Positions 21,321 to 31,182 of a stretch of 64,000 nt of DNA are shown in pieces (within the stretch, counting starts at the first letter, position 1; each line of letters begins with the position of its first letter). This DNA comes from VRUE01 sp963822295 (lineage in GTDB: Bacteria > Actinomycetota > Thermoleophilia > Solirubrobacterales > 70-9). Below the pieces are notes generated by a model. The model searched no databases. It had not been told where the DNA came from and saw only the letters and a list, made by a program, of their open reading frames with translations. Location: contig CAWGHD010000002.1 in the NCBI GenBank assembly GCA_963822295.1, positions 1-64,000 of the forward strand, given 5' to 3'. A program made the translations under genes and the position numbers.

Positions 21321-22208
21321 GACTGTGCTCGACCAGCAGCGCCTCGCGCCACTTGGCGGTGTCGGCGACGCTGTTGAACGTGAACGAGTGCAGGCCGACG
21401 ACGCCGAGGGCTTCGGCGTGCGGGGCGAGCGCCTGCACGAGGTCGGTCGGGTCGTAACCGCCAGGCGCGAGCATCCGCATGACGGTCGCCCGGTTCTTGC
21501 TGAGGTAGCGCAGCGACGTCCCCACGCCGAGGCGGGCGCCCATCGTCATCAGCCGCGTCCGGTCGACGACGCCCGGCACGCCGAGGTGGACCGGCAGCGT
21601 CGAGGCCGAGCGCACGTTCCTCTTCGAGCCAGCTGCGGATGCGACCGGCGTCGAAGCACATCTGCGTCGACGCGCCGGCGATCACGCCCGCCTCGGTGAT
21701 CAGCGCCGCCTTGGCGTGCAGCGCGTCGCGCAGCACCGACCGATCGATGAACGGATGGCCGTCGGGATACGCCGGCACGCCGATCCGCTCGAGCCCGTGA
21801 TCGTGGGCGAGCAGGTCACGGAGGAACGCGAGCCCGTCGGCGTACGGGCCGTGCGGCTGCTCGGCATCGCCGCCGACCACGAACAGGTCGCGCAGGCCGT
21901 GCTCACGGATCCACGCCGCCAGCTTGAACACCTCGTCGGGGCCCTCGACCATCCGCGCCGAGATGTGCGGGATCGGATGATGACCGAGGTCGAGCAGCCG
22001 GGTGGTGAGATCGAGCGTGGCCGGGATGCCCTTGGTCGGCGAGCACGTCACCGACACCGTCGACGACTCGGGCAGCGCCTCGATCGCCTCGTCGACGCCC
22101 TTCATCGGCACCAGCTCGTACCGCGTCGCCGGCCACCAGGCGGCGGACCTCGGCCGTCGCCGGGCCGCGCGCCCGGTCGCGACCGAACAGCCGGCTCAGC
22201 AGGAACAT
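21317..22208 (-). CDS. Methylenetetrahydrofolate reductase family protein, frameshifted
   Basis: ATG 22208 opens MFLLSRLFGR. After a shift near 22,110 the MTHFR barrel is clear: SSTVSVTCSPTKGIPATLDL, HHPIPHISARMV, LRDLFVVGGDAEQPHGPYAD and ITEAGVIAGASTQMCFDA. A second shift near 21,610 leads to LPVHLGVPGVVDRTRLMTMG and LGVVGLHSFTFNSV. The stop TGA 21,317 overlaps the next gene's GTG. The enzyme interconverts methyl- and methylene-tetrahydrofolate. Beside a methyltransferase that loads methyl-THF, it would probably run in the oxidative direction here. This short form without the usual N-terminus is common in amine-degradation clusters. Confidence 0.8.
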
Positions 22209-22234
22209 CGTATGTCTCCGTTTCTTCACGTGTC

Positions 22235-23772
22235 TCAGGCGAACGTATCGGGCAACTCGGCTTTGCGACGCTCGATGAACTCGATCAGCTCGGCGTCGAT
22301 CGCGTCGTCGATGGGCGGCGGCTCGTAGGCGTCGAGGCGCGACCGCCACAGCCGGCTGGCGCGCTGGGCAGCGTCGAGCCCGCCGTCCTCGAGCCACTGC
22401 TCGAAGCTGGAGTTGTCGGCGGTGTCCGAGCGGTAGAACGCCGACTCGAAGTTGGCGAGCGTGTGGGCCGTGCCGAGGTAGTGCTGGCCGGGCGGGTTCT
22501 CGCGGATCGCGTCGAGCGCCTGACCGTTCTCGGACAGGTCGAGGCCCTGCACGAACGTCGCCATCATCCCCAACTGATCGGCGTCGAGCACGAACTTCTC
22601 GTACCCGATCGCGAGACCACCTTCGAGCCAACCGGCGGCGTGCAGCACGAAGTTCGTGCCGGCCATCATCGTCGGGATCAGCGTCGCCGCGCTCTCGTAG
22701 GCGGCCTGCGCATCGGGCAGCTTCGAGGCGGTGAGCGAGCCGCCCGACCGGAACGGCACGCCGAGCCGGCGGGCCAGGGCGGCGACGGTGTACAGCACGA
22801 GTGCGGGCTCGGGCGTGCCGAACGTGGGCGCCCCGCTCTGCATCGACATCGAGCTGGCGAACGAACCGAACACGACGGGCGCACCGGGTCGGACGAGCTG
22901 GACGAACGTCATCCCGGCGAGCGCCTCGGCGAGCGTCTGGGCGGCGACGCCGGCCGACGTGGTCGGTGCCATCGCGCCGGCGAGGATGAACGGCGTGATG
23001 ATCGTCGCCTGGTTGTTCTGGGCGTAGACCTCGGCCGACGCCAGCATCGACGGAGTCCCACACCAACGGCGACGAGGCGTTGATCAGGCTCGTCATCACG
23101 GTGCGGTCGCCGAGGTCGCCGCCGAACGCGATCCGCGCCAGCTCGACGCAATCGGCCGCCCGCTCACCGGCGGTGACCGATCCCATGAACGGCTTGTCGC
23201 TGTACCGGATGTGGGCGTACACCATGTCGAGGTGGCGCTTGCTCACCGGCACGTCGACCGGCTCGCACACGGTGCCGCCCGAGTGGTGCAGGTGCGGCGA
23301 CATGTAGGCGAGCTTCACGAAGTTCTGGAAGTCGGCGAGCGTGGCGTAGCGCCGACCGCCCTCGAGGTCGTGCACGAACGGCGAGCCGTAGTTCGGTGCG
23401 AACACGGTCGCGTCGCCACCGATCTGCACGTTGTTGTCGGGGTTGCGGGCGTGCTGGGTGTACACGGCCGGCGCCGTGGCCTGCACGATCTGGCGGCACA
23501 TCCCGCGCGGGAACCGCACCCGGCTGCCGTCGACGTCGGCGCCGGCCTCGGCGAACAGCTTCGACGGCACTCGGGTGGTCGCGGATCTCGACGCCGACCT
23601 CGGCGAGGATCGTGTCGGCGTTGTGCTCGAGGATCTCGAGACCCTCGGCCGAGATCAGCTCGACCGGCGTCAGGCGGCGCGTGATGAACGGCTACCGGTC
23701 GAGCGTGGCCGCCGCCCGCATGCTCTGGCGACCGGCCCGACCACCACCACGCCGCCCGACTGGTGCGTTCAT
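22235..23772 (-). CDS. Trimethylamine methyltransferase (MttB) superfamily protein, non-pyrrolysine type, frameshifted
   Basis: ATG 23772 overlaps the activator's stop (ATGA). The N-terminus carries FITRRLTPVELISAEGLEIL, then RFPRGMCRQIVQATAPAVYT and the GSPFVHDLEGGRRYATLADF signature. After a shift near 23,050 the C-terminal half is intact (NNQATIITPFILAGAMAPTT, then GTNFVLHAAGWLEGGLAIGY) to 22,235. No in-frame TAG occurs in the intact 270-residue C-terminal part, where pyrrolysine would lie in true MttB. This is therefore the non-Pyl branch that includes glycine betaine:corrinoid methyltransferase. It would move a methyl group from a quaternary amine to the corrinoid protein. The exact amine is not known. 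Confidence 0.85.
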
Positions 23773-25855
23773 GAGACATCCTCCATGACATCGTTCGGCA
23801 TCGTCGGCTGTTCGGCGCGCCCGGCGCCGGTTCGGCGCGCGTCCCCGGCGACGGCGGCCACCGACGCGACGCAGCCGGCTCCCGGGCGGGAAGGTCGACC
23901 ACGGTCGCCAGGTTCGGCGACGGGCTCGTCGCGTGCGGCAGCGCCATCGCCGCGACGAACAGCTCCTGGAACCGCGGCTCGGTCGCGGTCTCGATCTTGA
24001 TGACCCGGCGCACCGCGGCCTCCATCTCGGCGCGCAGCGCGCGCGACAGCAGGGCCTGCACCGCGCCGGCGCCGGCGGCGTTGCCGACCGATCGCACACC
24101 GTCGACCGGACAGTCGGGCACGAGACCGAGCACCATCGCGTGGACCGGGTCGATGTGGGCGCCGAACGCCCCGGCGAGGCGGATGTCGGTGACCGTCCGG
24201 CGAACCGGCGTGCTCGACGAGCAGGTCGATGCCGGCGCGCAGCGCGGCCTTGGCGAGCTGGATCGCGCGCACGTCGTTCTGGGTGATGCGACAGCTGGGT
24301 GTCGCCGGCGGCGTACAGCACGTACGAGAACGTTCGGCCGTCGGAGACGATGCGCTCCGTCCGCGTCGCCATCTCACCGCGGATCGTGCCGTCGGTTTCG
24401 ATCAAACCCGCCAGGTACATCTCGGCGACGACGTCGATGATGCCCGAACCGCACACGCCGGTGACGCCCGACGAGGCGACCGCCTCGTCGAAGCCGGGAT
24501 CGTCCGACCACACGTCCGACCCGATCACCTTGAACGACGGCTCGAGCGTCTCGCGATCGATCCGCACGCGTTCGATGGCGCCCGCCGTGGCGCGCTGCCC
24601 GCAGCTGATCTGGGCACCCTCGAACGCCGGCCCGGTCGGGCTCGACGCGGCGTACTGGCGGGTGCGGTCGCCGAGCACGATCTCGGCGTTGGTGCCGACG
24701 TCGACGAGCAGTTGCATCGCGTCGCCGCGGTGCGGGCCCTCGGCGAGCATCGCGGCCGCGGTGTCGGCACCGACGTGACCGGCGATGCACGGCCCGGCGT
24801 AGAACGCCGCGGCGGGCAGGTCGAGGTCGAGGTCGCGCGCCAGGCCGATCACGGCCTCGTCGGTCGCCAGCACGAACGGCGCCGACCCGAGCGGCGTCGG
24901 ATCGATGCCGAGCGCGATGTGATGCATGATCGGGTTCCCGACGAGCACGACCTCGAGGACGTGCTCGCGGTCGACCCCGGCGTCGGCGACGAGCTCGCCG
25001 ATCAGCTCGTCGAGCGCGGTACGCACCGCGGCGGTGAGCTCGCGCTCGCCGCCGGGGTTCATCATCACGTACGACACCCGGCTCATCAGGTCCTCGCCGA
25101 AGCGGATCTGGGGGTTCATCCGTCCCACGCTCGCCAGCACCTCACCGGTCGAGAGGTCGCAGAGGTGCCCGGCGATCGTGGTCGAGCCGATGTCGACCGC
25201 GACACCGTGGACGGCGCCGACGTAGCCCGGCCACACGGCGACGATCAGATCGGCGATCGACGCTGACGTCGCGGTGGCGGAGCGCGACCGTCGCTGCGCC
25301 GTCGGCAGCGGGCCAGCGCCCGGTGCACGTCGGGGAGCACCCGACCGTCGACGTCGGGAAGCGAGCGCACGTGTTGCTCGGCGACGGCGTTGCGCAGCAT
25401 CCCGGACGCGCTGACGGCGTCGCCGAGCTCGGCGGGCGCGACCTCGACGTAGAACAGCGAGAACGTCGGATCGACCACGATCGGGTCGAGGTCGAGGTCC
25501 TTGCGGACGACCTGGCGGTGCACCTGGCTCATCGCCGGCACGTCGATCACGACGTCGCCGCAGATCCGCGCCGAGCAGCCGAGGCGTTGTCCGGCGAGCA
25601 GCGGCCGGTTCCCGTGGTAGTCGAGCTCGAGCGGGGCCGGCGCGCTCGAGCGCCTCGGCGGTCGCGTCGATCCCCCACTTGGCGAACGACCCGACGCCGA
25701 GCACCACCTGGCACCGGCCACAGATCCCGCGACCGCCGCACACCGTGTCGAGGTCGGCGCCGAGCCGGCGGGCCGCGTCGAGCACCGTCGTGCCGGCGTC
25801 GACGCGTGCCGGTGAGCCCCGACGGCGTGAACACGACGCGATGCGACGCGGCCAA
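23769..25855 (-). CDS. ASKHA-domain corrinoid activation protein with N-terminal [2Fe-2S] domain (RACo-like), frameshifted
   Basis: GTG 25855 opens a ferredoxin-type domain with the cluster motif TVCGGRGICGRCQV (C-x5-C-x2-C) and a fourth Cys in RLGCSARICGDVVI. A linker in another frame leads to the actin-like part: GVAVDIGSTTIAGHLCDL (phosphate loop), EVVLVGNPIMHHIALGIDPT, LLVDVGTNAEIVLGDR and GVTGVCGSGIIDVVAEM. The last 200 residues are split over frames. Six or more indels. The family uses ATP to reduce cob(II)alamin back to cob(I)alamin after accidental oxidation. It ends in a four-base overlap with the MttB gene. Confidence 0.85.
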
Positions 25856-25866
25856 CGGAACCGCTC

Positions 25867-26772
25867 CTATCCGGCCGGGCGCCGCCGGCGCCGACCCTCG
25901 CGGCTGCCGCCCGCGCCGTCCGGTGCGAGCGGGTCACGGTTGGCCCTGATCCACGCCGCGCAGTCGCGGTCGGTGCCGGCGAGCACGTCGGCCGCCAGCA
26001 CCGCCGACTTCACCTCGGGGTGCATCGGGTTCATGATCGCCGACGTCATCCCCGAGGCGATCGCCATGGCGAGGAACGTGCCGGTGACCACGTGGCGGTT
26101 GGGCAAGCCGAAGCTGACGTTCGAGGCACCGCACGTCGTGTTGACCTTCAGTTCCTCGCGCAGCCGCCGGATCAGCCGGAACGCGTGCTGGCCCGCCTGG
26201 CCGAGGGCGCCGATCGGCATGACGAGCGGGTCGACGACGATGTCGTGGGCGGGGATGCCATGGTCGGCGGCGCGGTTGACGATGCGTCTGGGCGACCTGA
26301 ACCGCACGTCGGGATCCATGCTGATGCCGGTCTCGTCGTTCGAGATCGCCACCACGGCGGCGCCGTAGCGGGCGATGAGCGGGAGCACCCGCTCCATCAC
26401 CTCGTCCTCGCCGGTGACCGAGTTGACGAGCGGCTTGCCCTGGTACACCGCCAACCCGGCCTCGAGCGCTTCGATGATCGAGGAGTCGATCGACAGCGGC
26501 ACGTCGGTGATCGCCTGCACGAGCTGGATCGCGCGGGCGAGCAGCGCCGGCTCGTCGGCGAGCGGGATGCCGGCGTTGACGTCGAGCATGTGGGCGCCGG
26601 CCGCCACCTGGGCGAGCGCGTCGGCCTCGACGCGGCTGAAGTCGCCGGCCTTCATCTCCTCGGCCAGCAGCTTGCGCCCGGTCGGGTTGATGCGCTCGCC
26701 GATCATGACGAACGGTCGGTCGAAGCCGATCACGACTTCGCGGCTCGCCGAGCTGACGACGGTCTGGGTCAC
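25867..26772 (-). CDS. Methyltetrahydrofolate:corrinoid methyltransferase (MtrH/AcsE-type dihydropteroate-synthase fold)
   Basis: GTG 26772 has GGGAGCAG upstream and overlaps the preceding stop (GTGA). About 302 residues run through one frame: VMIGERINPTGRKLLAEEMK, AGAHMLDVNAGIPLADEP, LSIDSSIIEALEAGLAVYQG, KPLVNSVTGED and VNTTCGASNVSFGLPNRHVV. These are the pterin-binding Asp/Asn motifs of the family. A short odd stretch near 26,300 (VRFRSPRRI) suggests two compensating indels. It would move methyl from the corrinoid protein to tetrahydrofolate, completing the transfer begun by MttB. Confidence 0.85.
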   Translation of the reverse strand: MTQTVVSSASREVVIGFDRPFVMIGERINPTGRKLLAEEMKAGDFSRVEADALAQVAAGAHMLDVNAGIPLADEPALLARAIQLVQAITDVPLSIDSSIIEALEAGLAVYQGKPLVNSVTGEDEVMERVLPLIARYGAAVVAISNDETGISMDPDVRFRSPRRIVNRAADHGIPAHDIVVDPLVMPIGALGQAGQHAFRLIRRLREELKVNTTCGASNVSFGLPNRHVVTGTFLAMAIASGMTSAIMNPMHPEVKSAVLAADVLAGTDRDCAAWIRANRDPLAPDGAGGSREGRRRRRPAG

Positions 26773-27178
26773 GACTGCTCCCGTTTCTCTGTCGTCGCAT
26801 CGGCTGGTCTCGAGCTCCTCGAGGGCGGCGAGCTCGGTGGCGCGCACACGGTCGGCACCGACATCCGCCTCCCAGCCCGCCGGCGAACACGAGCAGGCCG
26901 AGCCGATCGCGCGTGTACTCCCCCTCGATCCGGGCAGCCAGTACAGCGGCGGCCTTCGGGAGATCGCCCTCGCACGGTTGGCTCTCGCGACGCCATTGGG
27001 CGATGTCCTCGTGGGCCGTGTAGATGTGCGCCTTGCGCTTGGCCCGGTCGACGGCACGCTGGAACTTGTCCGACAGCAGCACCTGGTGACGCTCGCGCCC
27101 GAGCTGGGCGTTGACCTGCGCGGGGATGTCGCGCCAGTAGATCACGACGAGCTCCGGTCCCTTCGGTCCACGCGGCAT
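26769..27178 (-). CDS. Virulence-factor-domain (PF13769-like) protein, frameshifted
   Basis: ATG 27178 shares one base with the previous stop (TGATG). The protein reads GPELVVIYWRDIPAQVNAQL, LLSDKFQRAVDRAKRKAH and QCEGDL-like text before the shift near 26,880. It then ends at TGA 26,769, which overlaps the next GTG. About 135 residues. The family has an old 'virulence factor' name but no proven activity. It is repeatedly found with DUF1638, corrinoid proteins and MttB homologues (family knowledge), so a helper role in methyl transfer is more likely than virulence. Confidence 0.7.
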
Positions 27179-27815
27179 CAGGCGGCCCGCCGTGACACCA
27201 CGACGCCGACCGCCTCGGCGAGGCCGCTGCGCCCGACGTGACGGTGCTCGAACTCGAGCCCGAGTTGCTCAGCGGCGACCCGGCCGGCCTCGACGACGGC
27301 TCGGGTCGTCCGACTGCGACAGCAGCACCAGCCGCCGGTAGTTGCCGAAGTACCGCGTCGCGCAGCTCCGGATGCCGATCGAGTCCGAGCCCCTGCCACA
27401 CGAGCGGATCGAAGTGCTTGGCCAGGTAATCCGTCAAGTAGAACGTTCCCGGCTCGGCGTCGTGGAGCGCGGCGAACACGTCGGCACCCGCGAAGAGCTC
27501 GTAGCAGTGGGCGCCGGGCAGCCGGGTGGTGTTCGCACGATCAGCGACGAAGCGGTCGAGCGCCCCGCCGGTGCCGCAGTCGGCGTAGGCGATGAGGACT
27601 CGGCGGCCGGATTCGTCGGCGAGCGCGTCGGTGAGCGCCGGCACGATCCGTTCCGGCCGGTTGTGCAAGTGGGCTGGCAGGTAGCGGACCTCGACCGCCT
27701 GGTCGATGCCACCCGCGATGAGCACGGCCCGCAGTTCCGAGGCGAGCGCGCCACAGCCGATGACAAGTGGTTTGGTGATCGAGTGGGGTCGCGTCGATCG
27801 GGCGTTCCCCGCCAT
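27178..27815 (-). CDS. DUF1638 domain protein, frameshifted
   Basis: ATG 27815 starts 22 bases after the corrinoid stop. It reads KPLVIGCGALASELRAVLIA, VRYLPAHLHNRPERIVPALT, VLIAYADCGTGGALDRFV, GAHCYELFAGADVFAALHDA and PGTFYLTDYLAKHFDPLVWQ. It shifts frame near 27,335 and ends with LGLEFEHRHVGRSGLAEAVG. This is the full DUF1638 pattern with conserved Cys residues (IGCGALA, ADCGTGG, HCYELF) that could bind a metal or corrinoid. No activity is established. Position between the corrinoid protein and its partners implies a role in the same pathway. Confidence 0.75.
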
Positions 27816-27836
27816 CTGCCACCGATCCGGTCACGG

Positions 27837-28581
27837 TCAGGCCACCGACGGTCCGGCTGGCTCGGCGCGCATCTTGCGACGGGCGGCGACGAGATCCTTG
27901 GCGGTCTCGGCCGCGACCGCCGCGTTCGCGACAGTACGCGTCGGCGCCGATCGCCGCGCCGAACTCCTCGTTCAGTGGTGCCCCGCCGACGAGCACGATG
28001 TAGGTGTCGCGCAGGCCCTTCTCGGCGAGCGTGTCGATGACCACCTTCATGTACGGCATCGTCGTCGTCAGCAGCGCCGACATGCCGAGGATGTCGGGCT
28101 TGTGCAGTTCGAGGGCGGCGAGGAACTTGTCGACGTCGGTGTTGATGCCGAGGTCGACGACCTCGAAGCCGGCGCCTTCGAGCATCATCGCCACCAGGTT
28201 CTTGCCGATGTCGTGGATGTCGCCCTTGACGGTGCCGATGACGATCTTGCCGATCGATTCGGCCCCGGTCTCGGCGAGCAGCGGGCGCAGGATCTCCATC
28301 CCGGCCTTCATCGCGTTGGCGGCGAGCAGCACCTCGGGCACGAACAAGATGCCGTCGCGGAAGTCGATGCCGACGATCCGCATGCCTTCCACGAGTGCGT
28401 CGTTGAGCGTGCGATCCGGGCTCCAGCCGCGGTCGAGCAGGATCATCGTGCCCTCGACGATCTCGTCGGCGAGCCCGTCGTACAAGTCGTCGTGCATCTG
28501 CTTGACGAGTTCGGTGTCGTCGAGCGCGGCGAGATCGATCTCGTCCGATCCCTGCTGATCGGATTGGGCCTGATCGGTCAT
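27837..28581 (-). CDS. Corrinoid (B12-binding) methyl carrier protein
   Basis: ATG 28581. An N-terminal four-helix cap (GMRIVGIDFRDGILFVPEVL followed by LAANAMKAGMEILRPLL) precedes the cobalamin domain with GTVKGDIHDIGKNLVAMML (the D-x-H-x-x-G lower ligand), DILGMSALLTTTMPYM and YIVLVGGAPLNEEFGAAIGA. A single shift near 27,935 restores the ending TAKDLVAARRKMRAEPAG, with TGA at 27,837. About 245 residues, as in MtaC/MttC-type proteins. It carries the methyl group on cobalt between the MttB homologue and the THF methyltransferase. It is the first methyl-transfer gene after the palindrome at 28,641-28,661. Confidence 0.9.
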
Positions 28582-28640
28582 GTTGTTCCCTCCACTGGGG
28601 CGACGACGTGACGCAGCCGCGGGTGCCGCAGAGCGGTCCG

Positions 28641-28661
28641 GGATACGGAACGTATCCGTAT
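28641..28661. promoter_or_regulatory. Operator-like palindrome upstream of the corrinoid gene
   Basis: Positions 28,643-28,649 (ATACGGA) and 28,655-28,661 (TCCGTAT) form a perfect 7+7 inverted repeat. The overlapping pair 28,641-28,647 (GGATACG) and 28,651-28,657 (CGTATCC) is also perfect. The site is AT-richer than its surroundings and lies 60 bases upstream of the corrinoid start, between it and the GMC stop. A TetR- or IclR-type dimer would fit. The IclR gene of the cluster is the nearest candidate. Confidence 0.5.
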
Positions 28662-28687
28662 GGTGGAACGATAGCAGTTCGAAAGGC

Positions 28688-30351
28688 CTATTGATGCCGG
28701 TAGAAGTCGACCGGTTCCGGGGCCAACGGGGTGTTGCCGAGGATCCGGTCGGCGGCCTTCTCGGCGAGCATCATCACCGGGGCATAGATGTTGCCGTTCG
28801 TGACGTACGGCATCGACGAGGCGTCGACCACCCGGACACCTTCCACACCGTGGACGCCGAGCGAGTCCGGGTCGATCACCGACATCTCGTCGACGCCCAT
28901 CCGGCACGTGCACGACGGGTGGAGCGCCGTTTCCGCATCGCGAGCGACCCACTCGAGGATCTCGTCTTCGGTCTGCACGCCCGGACCGGGCGAGAGCTCA
29001 CCGCCGTCGAACCGGTCGAACGCCGGCTGGCCGAGGATGTGGCGGGCGGCACCGATCGCCTCGACCCACTCCCGCCGATCCTGGTCGGTCGACAGGTAGT
29101 TGAACTTCAGCGCCGGCTTGACGTTCACGTCGGGCGACGTGATCCGCACCGATCCACGGGCGTCGGAGTACATCGGCCCGACGTGGATCTGGTAGCCGTG
29201 CCCGCCGGCGGGTGCCGACCCGTCGTAGCGCACCGCGATCGGCAGGAAGTGGAACATCAAGTTGGGGTACGACGACGTCGTCGTTGCTGCGCATGAAGCC
29301 GCCGCCCTCGAACTGATTGCTGGCACCGGGACCTCGGCGCGCCAACCACTGCAGTCCGACCCACGGACGGTTGCGCCACTTCATCAACGGGTTCAGCGAG
29401 ACCGGCTGCGTGCTCGCGTGCTGCACGTAGACCTCGAGGTGGTCCTGGAGGTGCTCGCCGACACCTGGGAGGTGATGCACCGGGGCGACCCCGACGGATC
29501 GGAGGTGATCGGCGTCGCCGATACCCGAGACCTGGAGCAACTGCGGCGAGTTGAACGCGCCGCCGCACAGGATGACCTCGCCGGCGCACCGTGTGCCGGC
29601 GACGTCCGGTCGTCGTGAAGTCCACACCGGTGGCGCGCCCGCCCTCCGTCACGAGTCGGGTCACGTTCGCCCGGCACTGCACGTCGAGGTTCGGCCGTCG
29701 CATCACCGGATGCAGGTAGGCGCACGCTGCGCTCAACCGGCGGCCACGATGGAGGTTGCGGTCGAACGCCGCGAACCCTTCCTGGCGGTAGCCGTTCACA
29801 TCCGATGTCAGGACCTGCCCCGCTTGTTGCACCGCCTCGAAGAAGGCGTCGAACAGCGGGTTCGTCACCGGGCCCCGCTCGAGCACGAGCGGGCCGTCTC
29901 CGCCGCGGTACTCGTCGGCTCCCACGAGGCACGTCTCCATCCGCTTGAAGTACGGCAGGCAGTTGGCGTAGTCCCACGCCGCCATGCCAGGGTCGGCCGC
30001 CCACCGCTCGAAGTCGAGCGGGTTGCCCCGCTGGAAGATCATCCCGTTGATGCTCGACGAGCCGCCGAGCACCTTGCCCCTGGCGTGGTAGACGCGCCGG
30101 CCGTTCATGAACGGCTCCGGCTCGGACTCGTACTTCCAGTCGTAGAAACGGCTGCCGATCGGGAACATCAGCGCCGCGGGCATGTGGATGAACACGTCCC
30201 AGCGGTAGTCCGGCCGGCCCGCTTCGAGCACGAGCACCCGGGTCGACCGGTCGGCGCTCAGGCGGTTGGCGAGGACCGACCCCGCCGAACCGCCGCCGAC
30301 GATCACGAAGTCGTAGCGATCGGTCAGGTGTCGGGCATGCACTCCCGTCAC
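28688..30351 (-). CDS. GMC oxidoreductase, choline dehydrogenase-like, frameshifted
   Basis: GTG 30351 lies seven bases after the IclR stop. The FAD motif is YDFVIVGGGSAGSVLANRLS. GMC signatures follow (RGKVLGGSSSINGMIFQRGN, then GEVILCGGAFNSPQLLQVSG in another frame). The active-site region ALHPSCTCRMG holds the catalytic His, and NGNIYAPVMMLAEK supplies the Asn partner, the His/Asn pair of choline dehydrogenases. Three indels lie near 29,620, 29,560 and 29,260. About 550 residues. Such enzymes oxidise choline to betaine aldehyde. The neighbouring betaine-type demethylation genes support that, but other alcohols are possible. Confidence 0.8.
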
Positions 30352-30358
30352 GGGCCCG

Positions 30359-31125
30359 TCACGCTGTGAACGCCTCGACGTGTCCGTTGAGCCGAGCGCC
30401 GATTCGGTCGGCAGCGGCAGCCACCTGCTCGGCGATCGATTCGGCGCGGCCGGGGCTCGGGAAACGGTACGACGGGCCGTGGGCGTGGACTGCGGCCACC
30501 ACACGGTCGCCGGCGTCTCGAACGGGAGCGGCGACGGAGTTGATGCCCACGAGGAACTCCTCGTAGACCCACTCGGCTCCTCTCCGCCGCACATCGTCGA
30601 CCCGCCGCCGGATCAGCTCGGGATCGGTCATCGTCCTCGAGGTCGCCTGCGCCAACGTGCCGGCGAGGAGCTGGTCGAGCACGGCGGGCGGTGCGCCGGC
30701 GAGCAGCACGAAGCCCGACGACACGAGATGGGCCGACAGCCGCTCGCCCGTCCAGTCGCGCACCTGGACCGGATTGTCGGCCTCGACGTGGTCGAGGTAG
30801 TGGACCTCGTGACCGTCGAGCACCGAGAGCCCGGTCGCCTCTCCGAGCGACCCGGTGAGCTGCACGAGGTGTGGGCGGGCGATGGCGACCAGGCTGCGAC
30901 CCGGTTGGGCGGCCGACGCCAGCTCGACCACGAGGTCACCGATGCGGTAGTCGCCGCCGGCGCCGAGCTGATCGACGGCTCCCAGCTCGTTGAGCGTCGC
31001 GAGCGGCGCGACACCGTGCTCTTCGGCAGATGCGACCGTTCCGCCACCTCCGACACCCCCGCCGGGCCGCTGGCGAGGCATCGGAGCACCGCGAACGCAC
31101 GTTCGACGGACTGCACACTCGACAT
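30359..31125 (-). CDS. IclR-family transcriptional regulator, frameshifted
   Basis: ATG 31125 opens SVQSVERAFAVLRCLASG with the helix-turn-helix GVSEVAERSHLPKSTVSR. A shift near 31,005 moves to TLNELGAVDQLGAGGDYRIG. The effector domain is intact (HLVQLTGSLGEATGLSVLDG, VQVRDWTGERLSAHLVSSG, VGINSVAAPVRDAGDRVVAA). About 255 residues. It is the first gene of the minus-strand methyl-transfer cluster and most likely controls it. The usual ligand is a small acid or the substrate of the pathway. Confidence 0.85.
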
Positions 31126-31182
31126 CGACGGCCTCCCGGTGGTCAGTGTTCCAGAATGCGGGACGGGTCCACAAGCCGGGAC
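31126..31182. other. Likely assembly joint between two genomes
   Basis: Left of this stretch are frameshift-rich, Ilumatobacter-like genes; right of it are intact Solirubrobacterales-like genes. The ligA frame becomes meaningful only from about 31,183 (GVGYVTAEALADHF), in the middle of a domain. The sequence before it is the upstream region of the IclR gene. Nothing resembling an integrase, att site or IS end is visible. Confidence 0.75.

Noticed and set aside
22235..23772. Pyrrolysine-containing MttB
   Set aside because: The intact C-terminal half has no in-frame TAG, and no pylBCDST genes or tRNA-Pyl are seen, so it belongs to the non-Pyl branch.
28582..28687. Cobalamin riboswitch before the corrinoid gene
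   Set aside because: The gap is only 106 bases and has no B12-box-like sequence; only the short palindrome is visible.
31126..31182. Genomic island or transposon boundary at the change of origin
   Set aside because: No direct repeats, integrase, transposase or tRNA lie at the joint, and a housekeeping gene (ligA) is cut in mid-domain.
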